This document shows positions 42,456 through 54,690 of a DNA stretch of 64,000 nt, in pieces. This DNA comes from Cycas panzhihuaensis (Eukaryota > Cycadophyta). Location of the stretch: NCBI GenBank assembly GCA_023213395.1, contig CM041465.1, positions 167,097,741 to 167,161,740 of the forward strand, written 5' to 3'. The position numbers were made by a program, and so were the translations under genes. The first letter of the stretch is position 1, and each line of letters opens with the position of its first letter. The notes beneath the pieces were generated by a model, which was given only the letters and a program-made list of their open reading frames with translations, was not told the origin of the DNA and made no database searches.

Positions 42456-45204
42456 TAGAATCGCATCTGCGGGATGGTCACTACGCTTAGTAGGAATTGA
42501 TATGGTCAAAATCCAAAGCTGGGGTATGGATGGAAACCTATAAGCGGAAGAGAAACACCATACAGGACGTTCGTGCACTGGGGCGTGAGTTTAGAACCCA
42601 TGAATGGTGCCCAACTTCCTTAGAGTAGCTTTTACTTTTGAGAGGAGAGATACATACAAGGTACCTCAGATAGTCCCAAAAGGGAAGGTCCTCCCACCCT
42701 TGGATGCCCGGAAGGGAAGAGGAGAAACATTCAAAGGAGGAGTTCCTATAGGAAAAAGGCCTAAGACAAGTCTAGCCAACGCAAAAAAAGGGGTGGCTAA
42801 GGGTTACTCTCTCTCTCTCTCTCTCTCTCTTTTCAATGACAAAAGACAAAGAAAGAAAGGGAAACAAGTGTTCTGAGTGTATGCAAGCACACAAACTAAG
42901 TGAAATGCAACTAAGGGTGCTTTTCACCTAGATAGGAAAAGGAGGGAGGAATGTAGTCCCTATTATGTCTTTTCCTATGGAAACAAGCATTCAACATGTA
43001 TATATAAGGCAAATGCAAGTAATTGGTTTATTTACCCCATTTACTTTTGTGTGACTTATTAAGCAAATACAATAGATACTCGATCAGAGCATAAAAAGGA
43101 AGGGGGTGGAAGGAGAGAGATGATGCGTACCCGAGAAGTATAGCGATTGATGGAGAACCTCAGTTACATGCAACGTATGCCCTATCACCTTTGGTTAGTG
43201 TGTAACCCAAGTTGAGGTGGAAAATAAGGGCTTCCTTACCTTCCCCGTACAAAAGACAAAGTGGAGTAGGAAAAGCAAAGAAAGTGAACAATCATACAAG
43301 GAGTGAATAAAGCGGAAGATGAAAGAAAAGTGAAGACTTACCCAAAGTCGTACGTTCTTTCTCCTCACAAATGTTGCTCCAAACTTGCAAACACAAGAGG
43401 TTTTCCCTTCCAAGAAGGGCCTGCAAGATACTATATAGGCAAGGATATAATATAAATGTTAAAATTTATATCTTAAATTAGTAAAACTACTGCTAAAAGT
43501 GATTCTGCTCTCCTAAAAAAAAAGACCATGCATACCAAGCAAGGAGGAAGGGCTAGCCTCAGGACGGCAAAACCCTCCACAAATAAATCTCCACATAGCC
43601 TTAGAATGGTGAAAGGATGAAGGCTATGTGATAGCTTATGGGCAACGAATAAGCATAAGACTGAATGTCGTATGATGTGGAAGAGATACCTATATAGTGG
43701 AATCGCTATGGGTAGCGAATCGCCATGCCGGCACTCCCAAAAGCCTGAATGGAGTGGAGACAGTATTTGGGACCTAAGGAGGGCCCAAAGGATGAGTGTA
43801 TAGACCTAGAATCAGCACAGTAAGGGGCTGCATACGTTGAGATCCAACACAGGCTAGAATCTCTTGAACTCCTAGTTTACTCAAGGAAAGCACAGGTGCA
43901 AGAGAGGAAGGAAAGGGAAGGGGTTTGCCCTTCGGGAGTAGGTCTGAATGGGACAGATCTCACCTTACTCCCTTTGCCCAGTCCTTTTGGACCCTCTCCC
44001 GCAGCTTTCATGAGAAAAACTAGTAGAGAATAGGGAGGAGATTGAGGTATTGGAAGCCAAATATAAAGAAGGATTAGTCTCTTTTATAGTAAGAAGTTAG
44101 AAATGGAAGAAAATATGCCTTAAAGCAAGCTTTAAATAGAATAAATACATGTTGAAATACAAAAATAAAGTAAGGGGTACCTGCTAGGCTGAGTTAAGGG
44201 CAGATTTACCCCTACAACTAGTAGAAGAAGGTAGGCCCTACAGGGTTTGTAGAGTTTTTCCCAAAGAAGGGTCATAGAAGACACTTGCTGGGTAAAACTG
44301 AAGGAGAAATGAAGAGACCTTGCTTGGAAATACTTAGAAGAGAGCCTCCTACCATGTGACAGTGCTGTTGCAGGCAGATCCTGAGTTGGAGTGGCAGAAA
44401 ATGCAGTGTTATAGGCATACCTATGAAGGAAAGGAGGAGAAGAGCAGAATTGTAGCAGTTCAGCGTGATGTTTAAGAGCCAAGAGATGTGAAATGAGAAA
44501 CTTTTTGGGATATATACTCATACCAACCCTAATCGAGTGATTAGGGTGCAAATAGGGCTAAGTTGGTCACTTATCCACGTGGCAATTCCATAGAAAAATC
44601 AAGAACTGCCACGGCCAATAAAAAGAATAAAGTGTAACAGTCGCATCACAGTAAACTTTGCAGTACCATGGTAAACTTCATGGTACCGCTAAGTTTACAG
44701 CAGTGTGAGACTAGAAAGCTAAAATAGCAAAGGCCAAGGTTCTGGGAGCCTTAGAAGGATATGTGATAGGCCTAGGAGAGGCTGACCCTTCTGTCCAGGT
44801 GGCTAGGGACAGTCCGGGTGACATGTGGCCTAGACCAAATGAGACGTTAAAAACTACGATTCCTAGAAATGTTATGAAATGATGTAAGGTCAAGGTGTGA
44901 GCGGGTCGCATGAGTTGAAAGAGGCCTGAGGAGATGTGGAGATGGCACGAAGGGTTGTAGAGTGCCGTGGGGATGCCTACCTTGCGGAAAGGTAGGTCCC
45001 GCGGGTCGTCATTGGCTGAAAATATAACAAGGAGCATGATTAAGCAATGGGTGTAAAATGATCACTCAAATATAATAGTCAATTATTCAATGAGGAAATG
45101 CTTCTATCTATCTTTCCAAAGGAATAATAAAGGTGAAAGGAAGAAGTATACCTGTTTTTACCTAAGTCAACCTGACTGTATCCATTCCTAGAAGCTGGGA
45201 AACA
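42456..45204 (-). repeat. Tat-1 5' LTR (right copy)
   Basis: 2749 bp, partner of 28143-30907. Outer end CA/TG intact with the CACAT duplication next to it (45205-45209). The TC microsatellite is at 42807-42830. Confidence 0.94.
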
Positions 45205-45310
45205 CACATGTAAGTGCATTTCACTTAAGTAATCTAATTTAAAGTTTACTTAAGACCCTTTTTAGAAATAATTAATTAATGTAATGACTTTATGACATTA
45301 ACCTATTTTA
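45205..45310 (-). repeat. Cop-C 3' LTR, inner part
   Basis: Aligns with 61745-61851 and completes the LTR begun at 27946. Its inner end is TTA where the partner has TCA. Confidence 0.92.
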
Positions 45311-45325
45311 ATCTTCCCCTTAATG
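45311..45325 (-). promoter_or_regulatory. Cop-C polypurine tract
   Basis: The minus strand reads CATTAAGGGGAAGAT just before the LTR, like Cop-A. Confidence 0.88.
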
Positions 45326-45780
45326 GTAGAAGGTCAATTCATCTTATTTTATTCTATCTTGTGAGGTCTTCATTTAAGCCTCTTATAAAGCAAACTACTA
45401 TGACACTTTTGTAGGAAACCCTCATGGGGAAGAAAACCCATAGATTTTCTAATCTACCAACTTAGCTCAGGTGGCTCTTTAAATAAAGCCAGATAGCTAA
45501 TCAATATAATGAATTTTGTAGCTACAATCTACTGAGTCTCCATATACTATTTGGTCATCCCCCATACCCTTTTGGGTTTTCACAGGTTCTGATTTTCCAA
45601 AATGATACAACCCTTATCCTCTTATGCTCATAAGGGATTTTCATAAATAGAATAGAGCAGAAACTTACTCTTATCCCTTCATGTCTACAAGGGGTTTTCA
45701 TGAATGAGATAGAGTATGATAGTCCTATTGTCATCTCCTTCAATCAGTCAGAGATGGAGACCCTAAGGCCGAGTTACCTT
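45326..45780 (-). other. Cop-C 3' untranslated region
   Basis: Non-coding, alignable with the Cop-A 3' UTR, including the duplicated AAAACCCCTTG-type block (45555-45730). Confidence 0.78.
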
Positions 45781-46229
45781 CAGAACTATTCAAACTTTAC
45801 CCTCTTCAACTGTTTGGTGAAGATATTAGCCACTTGATCTACTATGGGGCAATACTCCAATTGAATTGTGTCATCATGAACTAGTTCTTTAATCCTGTAG
45901 ACTTTCATACTTATATTTTTGGTACGATGATAAAATATAAGATTTTTAGCCATTTGAATTATAGATTTATTATCTACATGTAAGCTAATAGAACTTGTTT
46001 GGGTGGCATTTAATGTATTTAATAATTTTTTAAGCCATATCACCTCCTTATTTGTCTCAGAAGTAGTAATATATTTAACTTTGGTAGTTAAGTCTGTAAC
46101 TATATTCTGCCATCTAGATCTCTATGATATTGGTGTTGTTCTAAGAAATATGACATACCTAGATATAGATCTTCTTATGTCTTTATCTCCAACAAAGTTT
46201 GAGTCTATGTACGCATAAAGTTTAAATTT
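45781..46229 (-). pseudogene. Cop-C RNase H, distal part (cut by Cop-D)
   Basis: Minus strand: KLYAYIDSNFVGDKDIRRSI near 46165-46225 (first Asp), SRYVIFLRTTPIS, then in another frame MIWLKKLLNTLN, LHVDNKSIIQMAKNLIFYHR and ANIFTKQLKRVKFE (45786-45825). It matches the Cop-A RNase H. The remainder lies beyond Cop-D at 55519 on. Confidence 0.88.
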
Positions 46230-46572
46230 TGATAGATTTAGAGGAGCAGAGCGGGACATTAGATTGCATACATCTTGAGTAAACAGGTGATTTCCAAAGT
46301 TGGTGGTGTTAAAAAACACCAAGGAGGTATTCCCACCACTTAAATAGAGTTTTGTGAGGCAGAAAGTACCATCACCCAACTTGCACATTAGCCGATATAA
46401 ATTCAAACAATATTAAAATAATAATAATAATAAATGAATACACATATCTTAATAAAGTTGTGTCGGCTTTAGGTGGCTATTGGGAGGCTTTAGGTACCTT
46501 AGGAAGCCTTAAAGTGGCTTTGATGGGCCATAGGTGTATAGTTCTTTAATAACATTGGGGTTAGTCCCAATA
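46230..46572 (-). repeat. Cop-D 3' LTR
   Basis: 343 bp, partner of 55175-55518, about 13% different by eye. Confidence 0.93.
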
Positions 46573-46583
46573 TTCTCCCCCAT
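46573..46583 (-). promoter_or_regulatory. Cop-D polypurine tract
   Basis: The minus strand reads ATGGGGGAGAA next to the LTR. Confidence 0.85.
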
Positions 46584-46589
46584 AAGCCC

Positions 46590-47060
46590 AATATGGATGA
46601 CTTCCAAATTTTCTCTAAACTTCTTAAATTTGATCTTTCCCAAAGCCTTTGTAAAAATATCTTTTGTCTGATCTTTGATGTTGTAATAAGCTAACTTGAT
46701 CTCATCTTATTATATAAGTTCCTGAACGAAGTGGTGTTGAGTCTCAATATATTTTGTTCTACCGTGAAATACTAGATTTTGGCCATTTGGATAGTGCTTT
46801 GATTGTCATACCAAATTCTAGTGCGACCTTGTTATTTAATCTAAAAATCCTGTAAAAGTCTTCTTAACTATATTGATTCACAAGCTCCTACAATTGTTGC
46901 TTTATACTCTACCTTAGCTATGGATAAGGAGACGATATTTTACTTCTTTGTACTCCAAGCTATTGTTGTCGATCCCATACTAAATATATAACCCATTGTA
47001 GACTTTCTATCATCAACATCACCTACCCAGTATGAATCTGTGTAACTAATTAATTAAAAT
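46590..47060 (-). pseudogene. Cop-D RNase H (broken)
   Basis: Minus strand: a relic of DADWVGDVDDRKSTMGY near 46990-47035, STKK, IVSLSIAKVEYKATIV near 46885-46935 (catalytic Glu as Lys-Val-Glu-Tyr), then VDN/HFVQELI-type residues near 46730. TAG and TAA codons interrupt it. Confidence 0.82.
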
Positions 47061-48250
47061 TTAGATGTGGCTTTATAATATAACCCAAAATCTGAAGTCC
47101 CTTTAAGGTATCTAAGGATTCTCTTGGCAGTTTGCCAATGAAAGGTCTTTGTATTCTACATGAACCTGGACACAACACTGACTGAGTGTGTTATATCTGG
47201 TCAAGTAGATGTTAAATATATTAGGCTACCAGTGAGCTATCTATATAGATTTGGATCAATTAAAGTCAAATCATCCGCCTTAGATAGTTTGATTCTAATT
47301 TTAGCTGGGGTTGCCAATGGTTTGCAATCTATCATTTTAAATCTCTGTAGTAGATCTAATATATATTTGCATTGAGAGATGAAGATTTCTTATTTATCCT
47401 ACTAGACTTCCAATCTTAAGAAGTAATGCATGAGGCCTAAGTCTGTCATCTCAAATTCCTTACACATAGTATCTTTAAACTAATGTAAAAGAAGGAAGCT
47501 ATTTTTGGTATAAACTAGGTCATCCACATAAAGACTTACAATCAAGATTAAACTTCCCTTGATTTGAGTGTATAAGCTTAGATCTGCTTGAGCTCTCTCA
47601 AACCCTTGATCTCTAAAATACTTGTCTATGTGGGAATACTAAGCGCTAGGTGCTTGTTTTAGACCATATAGTGCCTTTTTTAATTTATACACTTTGTTCT
47701 CTTCCCCCTTGACTTCAAAACTAAGGGGTTGAGTGACATAGATGTCTTCTTTGACATAACTATTTAGGAAAGTACTTTTCACATCTATTTGATAAACTTT
47801 CCAACCCATTTGGGCAACTAAACTCATCATCATGTGAATATATTCCATCCTAGCAACATGGAAAAATGTCTCTATATAGCCTATGCCTTCTCTTTAGGCA
47901 TATTCTTTTGTACCCAATCTAGCTTTATACTTGTTGATAAAGCTATATGAGTGAAACTTGGTCTTATAGACCTATTTTATGTTAATAGATTTCTTCTTTG
48001 GTGGTAAATCCACGAGTTCCCATATATCATTCTTAATAATAGACTTATATTCTTCTTCCATGGCTTTCTGCCAATACTTATATTGATAAGACTCAACAAA
48101 TGTTTGAGGCTCATGAGTTTTAAGTACCTTACTCATTAGGGCAAAGTTGACCCTATGTGAGTGTGTGGATCTCTTCTTGTTATCTAATATATTTCTTAAG
48201 TCATGGTTGCAATAAACCCATTTGGGTAGCTATTATGATGGAGGTTGAGA
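47061..48250 (-). pseudogene. Cop-D reverse transcriptase (broken)
   Basis: Minus strand: an upstream RT block near 47990-48090, QIDVKSTFLNSYVKEDIYV at 47730-47790, YKLKKALYGLKQAPSA at 47639-47690, the catalytic LYVDDLV near 47518-47540 (YVDD intact), EMTDLGLMHYF near 47420-47450, and the RILRYLKGTSDFGLYYKA block near 47075-47130. Stops and shifts separate the parts. Confidence 0.88.
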
Positions 48251-48359
48251 TAAAATTCCTTCCTAGTTGGTTCTTGGATACTTCTCCACATAGGAGGCAT
48301 ATATTTGGTCTTACTTGATGTGTCAAATTTAATGGCAATCTCCTTCTTCTTTTCTTGAT

Positions 48360-49260
48360 AATATTAGTAGTAGGTGCCTTCCTAAAACTTGATGTCTTTA
48401 CTCACCATAAATTTTCCTGATTTCGGATCATAGATTTTATGGGATTTAGAAGATTCACTATAGCCAATAAAGATATATTTGAGACTATGGTCATCTAACT
48501 TGGTTCTTCTTTGATTAGGAATATGGGCATATGCTAGACATCCAAATACCCTGAGATGATGTATACTTAATTTATAACTAGTCTATGCTTCTTCTAGAAT
48601 TTTCCACTTAAGTACTTTGGTGGAACATCTATTGAGTAAATAGATGGTTGTATGAATAGCTTCATCCTAAAATTCATGGCCTAAGTTCTTATTCTTAAGT
48701 ATACATCTTGCCATTTTAATGATAGTTTGGCTCTTCCTATCTGCTACACCATTTTGTTATGGGATGTAGGGGTTGGTGAATTGTCTTCTGATCCTATGGT
48801 AGATACAATAGTCTTTGAAAGTATTAGATGTAAACTCTCCCCTATTATCTAATCTTAGAGATAGGATATGATATCTACTTTGTCACTTAATAAAGGTTTT
48901 TAAGTTAACAAAGTGGTCAAAAGCATCTGATTTATATCTTAGAAAGAAAATCCATGTCTTTCTTATGAAGTCATCAATGAATGTAAGAAAATACTTTGCA
49001 CCTACTAAAGAGCAAGTAATCATCGGTCCATAAATATTTGTGTATACTAGTTGAAAAGGGGCAGATGCTTGATGGCTAAAATTCAAAAAGCTTTCTCTAT
49101 GTTGTTTATTAAGAAGGCATCCCTCACATAACTTTTTATTGACATCAATGGGTGGTAAACCATTAACCATATCTAACCTTTTCATAAGAGCCAAGTTGTT
49201 ATAGTTAAGATGACCAAATCATCTATACCACAAATCACTATCCATAGTAGTTAATGTTCT
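48360..49260 (-). pseudogene. Cop-D integrase (broken)
   Basis: Minus strand: CEGCLLNKQHRESF near 49100-49140, the core QLVYTNIYGPM near 49020-49050 (first Asp of HTD is Asn), FLTFIDDFIRKTW, a degraded second-Asp block near 48845, and NGVADRKSQTIIKMARC near 48705-48755 where the catalytic Glu is Asp. The C-terminal FIGYS-type block is near 48450. It is inactive by both substitutions and stops. Confidence 0.87.
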
Positions 49261-49399
49261 GAGGGCATAGGTATCTAAAGGAGTGAGGATAAGCTTAAAT
49301 AAACTATCCTTAGTCATTTTTTCCTTTGGAAACAATGGCTTTATTTTTCCTCTTATCTTTGATAATACATTCTCTATTGTCAAAAATCACCTTGTAATC

Positions 49400-49660
49400 T
49401 TATCCCATCATCTATCCTACTGATAGCAAGTTCTTCCTTAGGGCAAGGACATATAAGACATCATCTAAGTGTCTATATTCTCCAATGTCAGTCATCAAAG
49501 CTATGTTACCTTTCCTAACTGATTCATGGGAAGTATTGTCTCCAAACGTGATTGACCCTTTTCTATTTTTATCCAAGGTCTGAAATAAATGCTCCTTGTG
49601 GGTCATGTGGGTTGACTAACCTAAATCGATATGCCAGCTATTAGCGTCTTCTTCCTTAGT
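49400..49660 (-). pseudogene. Cop-D aspartic protease (broken)
   Basis: Minus strand: SWHIDLG-stop-STHMTHKEHLF near 49590-49635 (active-site block, DSG changed to DLG), then GSITFGDNTSHESVRKGNIA and LDDVLYVLALRKNLLSVG ending near 49412. It is typical copia protease order. Confidence 0.85.
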
Positions 49661-49699
49661 AGAAAAATTGGATAGAAATAACCTGTTATTAACCTTTGA

Positions 49700-50803
49700 T
49701 TCAGATGAATGTTGAGCATGTCCTCTAGATGGTAGTCCATGTTTTGAAAAAAAATTATCTTCATTGTGATCACTCCTATGGCAATAAGTATAATATAATG
49801 GATCTCTTCTTCTATAACTTAGGCTTCAACTTCTTAGATGAGAATGATCAATATTGAAATATCTCCCCCTCTCCTTATAAGATTGGGGAGGGTTGTCTCG
49901 TGGTCTATTGTCATAATATGCCTGATTTAACCTTGAAGATTGAGAATTCCCTTAGCAATGTGGACAATAAGGATGATTCTTAACTTGTCTCCTTTGATTG
50001 GTATTTCCTGAAGGATCTTCATGTTATTGGGGTCCTCCTTGCCTCCTTTGGTGAGGGGCTTGATATCGTAGAGGGTCTTATCTAGTATCCCTTCAAGGAT
50101 TTCTACCTTTTCTTCTTAGAGGATATTTCTTTTGCCTTAAGGTTCCTACTTAGGAGTTAGATTGAATGCGGGCCTTTGTATCAAAGGCATGTTCTAGTGA
50201 TTCATTCGCACTTTGCTACTCTTCTATAGACATAAGCATGGCACTAAGTTGTTTTACTTTGAGAGTACTTAGATCCTTTAATACACTGATACTAGTATCC
50301 ACCATTTCAAAACGTCTTACAACTCCTACACATCTAAGGATCTTTTTAACTACCATTTTTTTAGTTAAGGTATCTCCAAGTGAACTCATTTGGTTTATAA
50401 TATCTTGGACTTTAGTCATAAATTCCATTACTGATTTAGTGGGCATTATACGTAAAGTTTTAAACTTGTTCTTTAAGTTCTGTAATTTAGAGGAGGTAGC
50501 TCCATATATTAACTGTAAGGTATCTTGAGCTTCTTTGGACTTAATTGATTCACTAACTCTTGGGAACACATAATCTTCAAGTGCGTAGAAGATAAGGGCT
50601 AAGGCTTCATTGTCTTTTTTGATATTCTCCTTGTATGTAGCCTTTTTTGTATTAGATGGATTTTGTCCTAATTTATTATAGCCTGTCTTCACAATTTTCC
50701 ATATGTCATTAACTATGAGGATGGGTCTCATCCTCCTACTCTAATTTAGGAAATTATTTCTATCAAATTTAGGGATAATCATATTCCCAAGGCTAGACGT
50801 CAT
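49700..50803 (-). pseudogene. Cop-D gag (broken)
   Basis: ATG at 50801-50803 (minus). MTSSLGNMIIPKFDRNNFLN is followed by an in-frame TAG at the conserved Trp, then SRRMRPILIV and a 171-codon open stretch to 50216 with the UBN2 signature (AYxxW replaced by LIFYALEDYVFPRV, LQLIYGATSSKLQNLKNKF, MVVKKILRCV, FEMVDTSISVLKDLSTL). A basic tail and a damaged zinc knuckle (YTYCHRSDHNEDNF, near 49760-49800, two Cys lost) follow. Cop-E has the same gag. Confidence 0.88.
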
Positions 50804-53574
50804 CTTGAATTAATATTTTGTTGATCAAAGATGACAAATAAGTTTTTAAAAATTTGAATTTGAATATAAAAAATATATTTGAATTTAAATTAAAAAAAAA
50901 AAAGGTTTTAAGTATAAAAATTCACTTTCAAGTATAACCCAAGTTTTTTCCCAAAGTTTTGAATAAGTGAACTAGGACCTATTAAGACTACTAGGCTCTA
51001 AGTTTAAGTTTCTTCTGGGGCAACCTTTGGTTGATATCCTGCCTAGTGGTGCCTGCCCATATATGGCAAACCAAGCATACAATATACTGGTACGTGAGCA
51101 CTAGGCTCTATATACCTTAGTATGTAGGCTGCTAAGAAGGTTTTTACACCCCCCTGAGTTATTGGTCCACCTACACCAGACTTATGCCTAGCGATAGATC
51201 TAGCAGTGAAGGTTCTCGAACCAAGGTTCTCACCCTCCCTAAGACTAGCCTTGGTCTCCAAACACCATAAAAGGAACATGTTTTATACCTCAACCTGCCA
51301 CTGAATACACCTGATAGTTAATGATTGTCCTCATCTAATATAAGTAGGCCAATTAACATGTGCAAGGTAATAACTTCAGGTGTCCTAACCATTCCCCTTG
51401 CAAAGATGAAAAAAGAGGGTGGTTCAATTCAAGATTATCTTATTTAATATGAAAAATAAATTAATTAGTAGTGTGGTCTTGCTTAGGGTTTTAAAAAAAT
51501 TTCCTTTTATGTAATAAAGAAAAACTTGAATGAAAAAATAATAACCTCTAAGCAAGATGAAATAAATAATAAACTCTTTGAAAGAAATATACAAGTAATC
51601 ACAATGCCCTTGAAAGTGAGAAATACCTTTGGAAAGTAAAACATACTACCAACTAGATGCAACTTTTATAAGTGCAATAAGTAAATGATCTTTTCAACAA
51701 GGATGGATAAAAAAAAAACTTTCAATAAGTGTATGTCTTTCAAATAAATTGATGAACTTATAAGGTATAATTTCAACTATACCTTTGAAATATAATAACT
51801 ATATGAGCAAATTTGGAAAGTAACTAAGATCCTTTTACCTATGTAGATTTGAAATTAGACTTTTGATGATAAAAAAAAAAGAATTCTTAAGCTTTTAATT
51901 TTTGAAATAAATAACCATAAACTTGAGCAAGAAAATATCTTTTTTTTTTCAATATAAGAAATCCTTTTGTCTTGATGAAGATATATAATACTGAAAATCT
52001 GAAATATATATGTATATTTTCACTTTAAAAAGATAAAAAATATGAAGAAAAAAAATAAATTGTACCCATTTTATGTTGTAAGACCACTTGGCTTGTCACT
52101 TGCTTTAGATGTATATGATCAATGTATGCTACAAATCAACTTAAAAGAAGTTACATGAAAGTCAAATGAAAGTCTCAAATATGTATTATGAGTGATCAAT
52201 ATGAAATAAAAGAAAGAACTCCTTAAAAAAAGGTTTAGAAGACAAGCCTGTTGGAATATCTTGAATACTCAAGTTGAGCAGTTTTAAAGCTATACTAAAC
52301 AATGTCAAATTAAGGTGAAATTATATCAATTTGAAGATTAATGAAATATCTATTCAATGGAACTAACCATTTTGAAAACGGGTTCCTGTAAGTCTAACTT
52401 TTAATTTACAAAAGATGCAGTTCTTTTTTGAGGCTTAATAGGAGCTTGAGCTCAAAATATTATAAAAGACTAGTAAAAATCTTATAGAACAATATAAAAT
52501 GATCAAATATAGTCTAGAGAGCTGCTTGATATACTTTTCAATTAAAATAATGTATAAAAAGTATGCAATAATGATAAATTAGAAGTTATTATGTACCTTA
52601 AAGTTTATGACTTTAAAAGTCTGCAAGAACACTTTAAAACTTATAAATAATAGTGCCAGTTTGAAGAGGAATGAGTCAACTTCCCAATAAAACTGATAGA
52701 TCTGAATTCTGATGTGAAACAGAAAAGTGATAATGAAAATAATAGTAAGTACTTTTATGTTAATAATCTAAAAGAAGGCCTTTTAAAAAATAATTAATTT
52801 AAACTAATTAGAAATAGGTCAAATCAACTCCAAATATGGTAAATAACTAGTCTAAATTATACCTAAAAAAATTATGGACTCAACGAGATAAGTTTTATTA
52901 GAAATTGATATTCCAACGAAGAGATATTAAAGAAATTAGCCAGGTACCTTATGTTTTAAGGAAAAAAAAAGAAAACAGTTTATATCCTTAAGATAACCCC
53001 CTTGAATTGTCAACCTGACGATAAACTAGCCAAGGATTAACCCCAAGACTTTGCAAAAGATAAATCCCTTTGATGCTAGGAGGGTGAACTCGCTTGTTGA
53101 GATTAAAAAAACACAAGTAACTTTTAATTTAGAAACTTTAGAATATGAAACAAGGCATCTTTTAATAAGATAACAAAAGGTCATGTTGTAAAGGTATATT
53201 ATCAAGGGCTAAGACTAGATCAAATGCCATGGACTTAAAAATAAATCAAATTTAATTAAATTTAATGTAAACTTTATAAAACAAAAAATAAGTTCTAATA
53301 ATAAGGATCACCGACGATAACCACGGTAGAAAAAATGAGATTACTTGAGATCGAACGACTTGAAGAATAGAATTAAATTGATCGCCTCAGGATTGGGTTC
53401 AATCAAACAAATATAAGTTTTAAAATTTTAAATATATTAAAAAAAAAATGTAAAAAAAAAGAATTAATATGTTGTTAAGATAAGCGACGACTAGCAATCA
53501 AATATAAAGATAAACATCCAAAGAATTTTAATAAATGAAGATAACAAATATAGACCGATCATCCAACGCAGTAG

Positions 53575-53760
53575 GCAATTGAAGAATAATCACACGGAGG
53601 CACCAAGAGATTGGCTTAGACTTAATGCTTTTACAGATCTCAGCCATGATGAATTCAAGCACATCTAATCTTATGGATTTTGGGGTCTCTTGCAGTGTCG
53701 ATTTCCTCCACCATGTCAAGTGTTTAATTTCTTTAAAGCCCCTACGATGTAGGTACACTT
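53575..53760 (+). pseudogene. Possible papain-family (C1A) propeptide I29 fragment
   Basis: The + strand reads PRDWLRLNAFTDLSHDEFKH near 53604-53663. This matches the end of the I29 inhibitor propeptide of plant cysteine proteases (G-x-N-x-F-A-D-L-[ST]-x-x-EF), with the motif Gly changed to Arg (G-to-A). It is followed by a TAA and less clear sequence. No catalytic domain is visible. A rival reading exists: the minus strand over the same bases is open for 76 codons (53528-53758) but shows no family. Only one motif supports the call. Confidence 0.35.
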
Positions 53761-54269
53761 CTCAGGAATTTGGCTTACCCTTGTTTACCAACATACCAAT
53801 TTGAAAATATGGATTTGTCAACTACTTAAACTTGAAGTAGAATCAACTAAGAATATGGGGCATGGAAACCACTTAGCATCCTAAACATGGTATCTTTACT
53901 TCCAATCTTTTTGGATATAGTAGGGATAACTACAATGAAGTAGTTTTAGCTAAGCAATAACCATGGGTAAAACCTGGTAGTATTATGGCTCTTCTTTCTA
54001 TGGAGTGTAAGTATGTCATAGAGGAATGTATTTGAGAATGGAAAACTATTGAGAGTACTTACAAGGTGCCAGCTCTTATTTGGATTTTGGATCACGGTGG
54101 TGCTAAGGCAATACCTTCTTGGGGAAAATTATGGCTTTCGAGAATCGACCTCATAGGCGAGGGGAAGTCAAGGAGGGAAGAATAATAACAGGAAGCTATA
54201 AAGCCTACACTCAATTTAGAAATAGCCAGGATAGATCAAGGAGGCAATGGAAGTAATATCCAAGATAAG

Positions 54270-54690
54270 ATACCCCATCTCCCCTATTGGATAAGGTAAG
54301 AAATTCTCGTATTAATTGAGGGCAAAAAGAGTATTTAAAAGCAGAGGTAAAAAAGCTAGAGTAATCATGGATAGGTAAAATGGCTAGGTAAATACCAAAT
54401 CAAAGTGGTCATCAATTTCTTCTTACTGTAAAAGATACAGGGTGATTAGAGAGCTCGTTCAGTGTAGAAAATGGTGGAGTAATCTGTCAAGAGACTACAA
54501 GAAGATTTAAGACTGGGAATGCTCTCATAGAGACTTACAATCTATTTGGCTCATGAGAAACGACATTAGATGGGAAAATAAACTTTCACGGTTTTTGACA
54601 GGGAGGGAGAAGAGCAAGCTCAGTAAGCATTCGGTGTCTATGAGGGGGGACAACAAGTGGCATTTGATTGAGCTCGGTGGGGTCTAAGGC
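54270..54690 (+). pseudogene. Trihelix (GT-factor) DNA-binding domain fragment, host gene
   Basis: Plant trihelix transcription factors bind GT elements in the nucleus. On the + strand, in two frames joined by a one-base shift near 54336: YWIR-stop-EILVLIEGKK (54286-54330; family form RWTRQEILVLI-x-GK), then KWSSISSYCKRY near 54403-54440, VQCRKWWSNLSRDYKKI near 54457-54507 (family form QCRKRWSNL..D[YF]KKI), DWE after a TAA, and IWLMRNDIRWENKLSRFL near 54544-54597 (family form [FY]WxMRNDLRRExxLPxFF). This order is that of the ASR3/SH4-like subgroup. No intron interrupts it. Stops at about 54376, 54385 and 54508 make it a pseudogene. It is antisense to Cop-D. Confidence 0.78.

Larger units (their letters stand above)
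28143..45204 (-). mobile_element. Tat-1: 17-kb Ty3/gypsy (Tat-like) element, TSD CACAT
   Basis: LTRs 28143-30907 (2765 bp) and 42456-45204 (2749 bp), ends TG/CA in element orientation (the inner end of one copy decayed), TSD CACAT at 28138-28142 and 45205-45209. Element order on the minus strand: 5' LTR (right), PBS, gag, protease, RT, RNase H, integrase, a + strand PMD-like ORF, a second RNase H, PPT, 3' LTR (left). The very long LTRs, extra RNase H and antisense ORF are traits of the plant Tat lineage. All ORFs are broken. It is inserted in the Cop-C left LTR. Confidence 0.94.

Noticed and set aside
44132-44551. 139-codon minus-strand open stretch in the Tat-1 5' LTR
   Set aside because: The matching part of the other LTR is not open in this frame, and no domain is visible.
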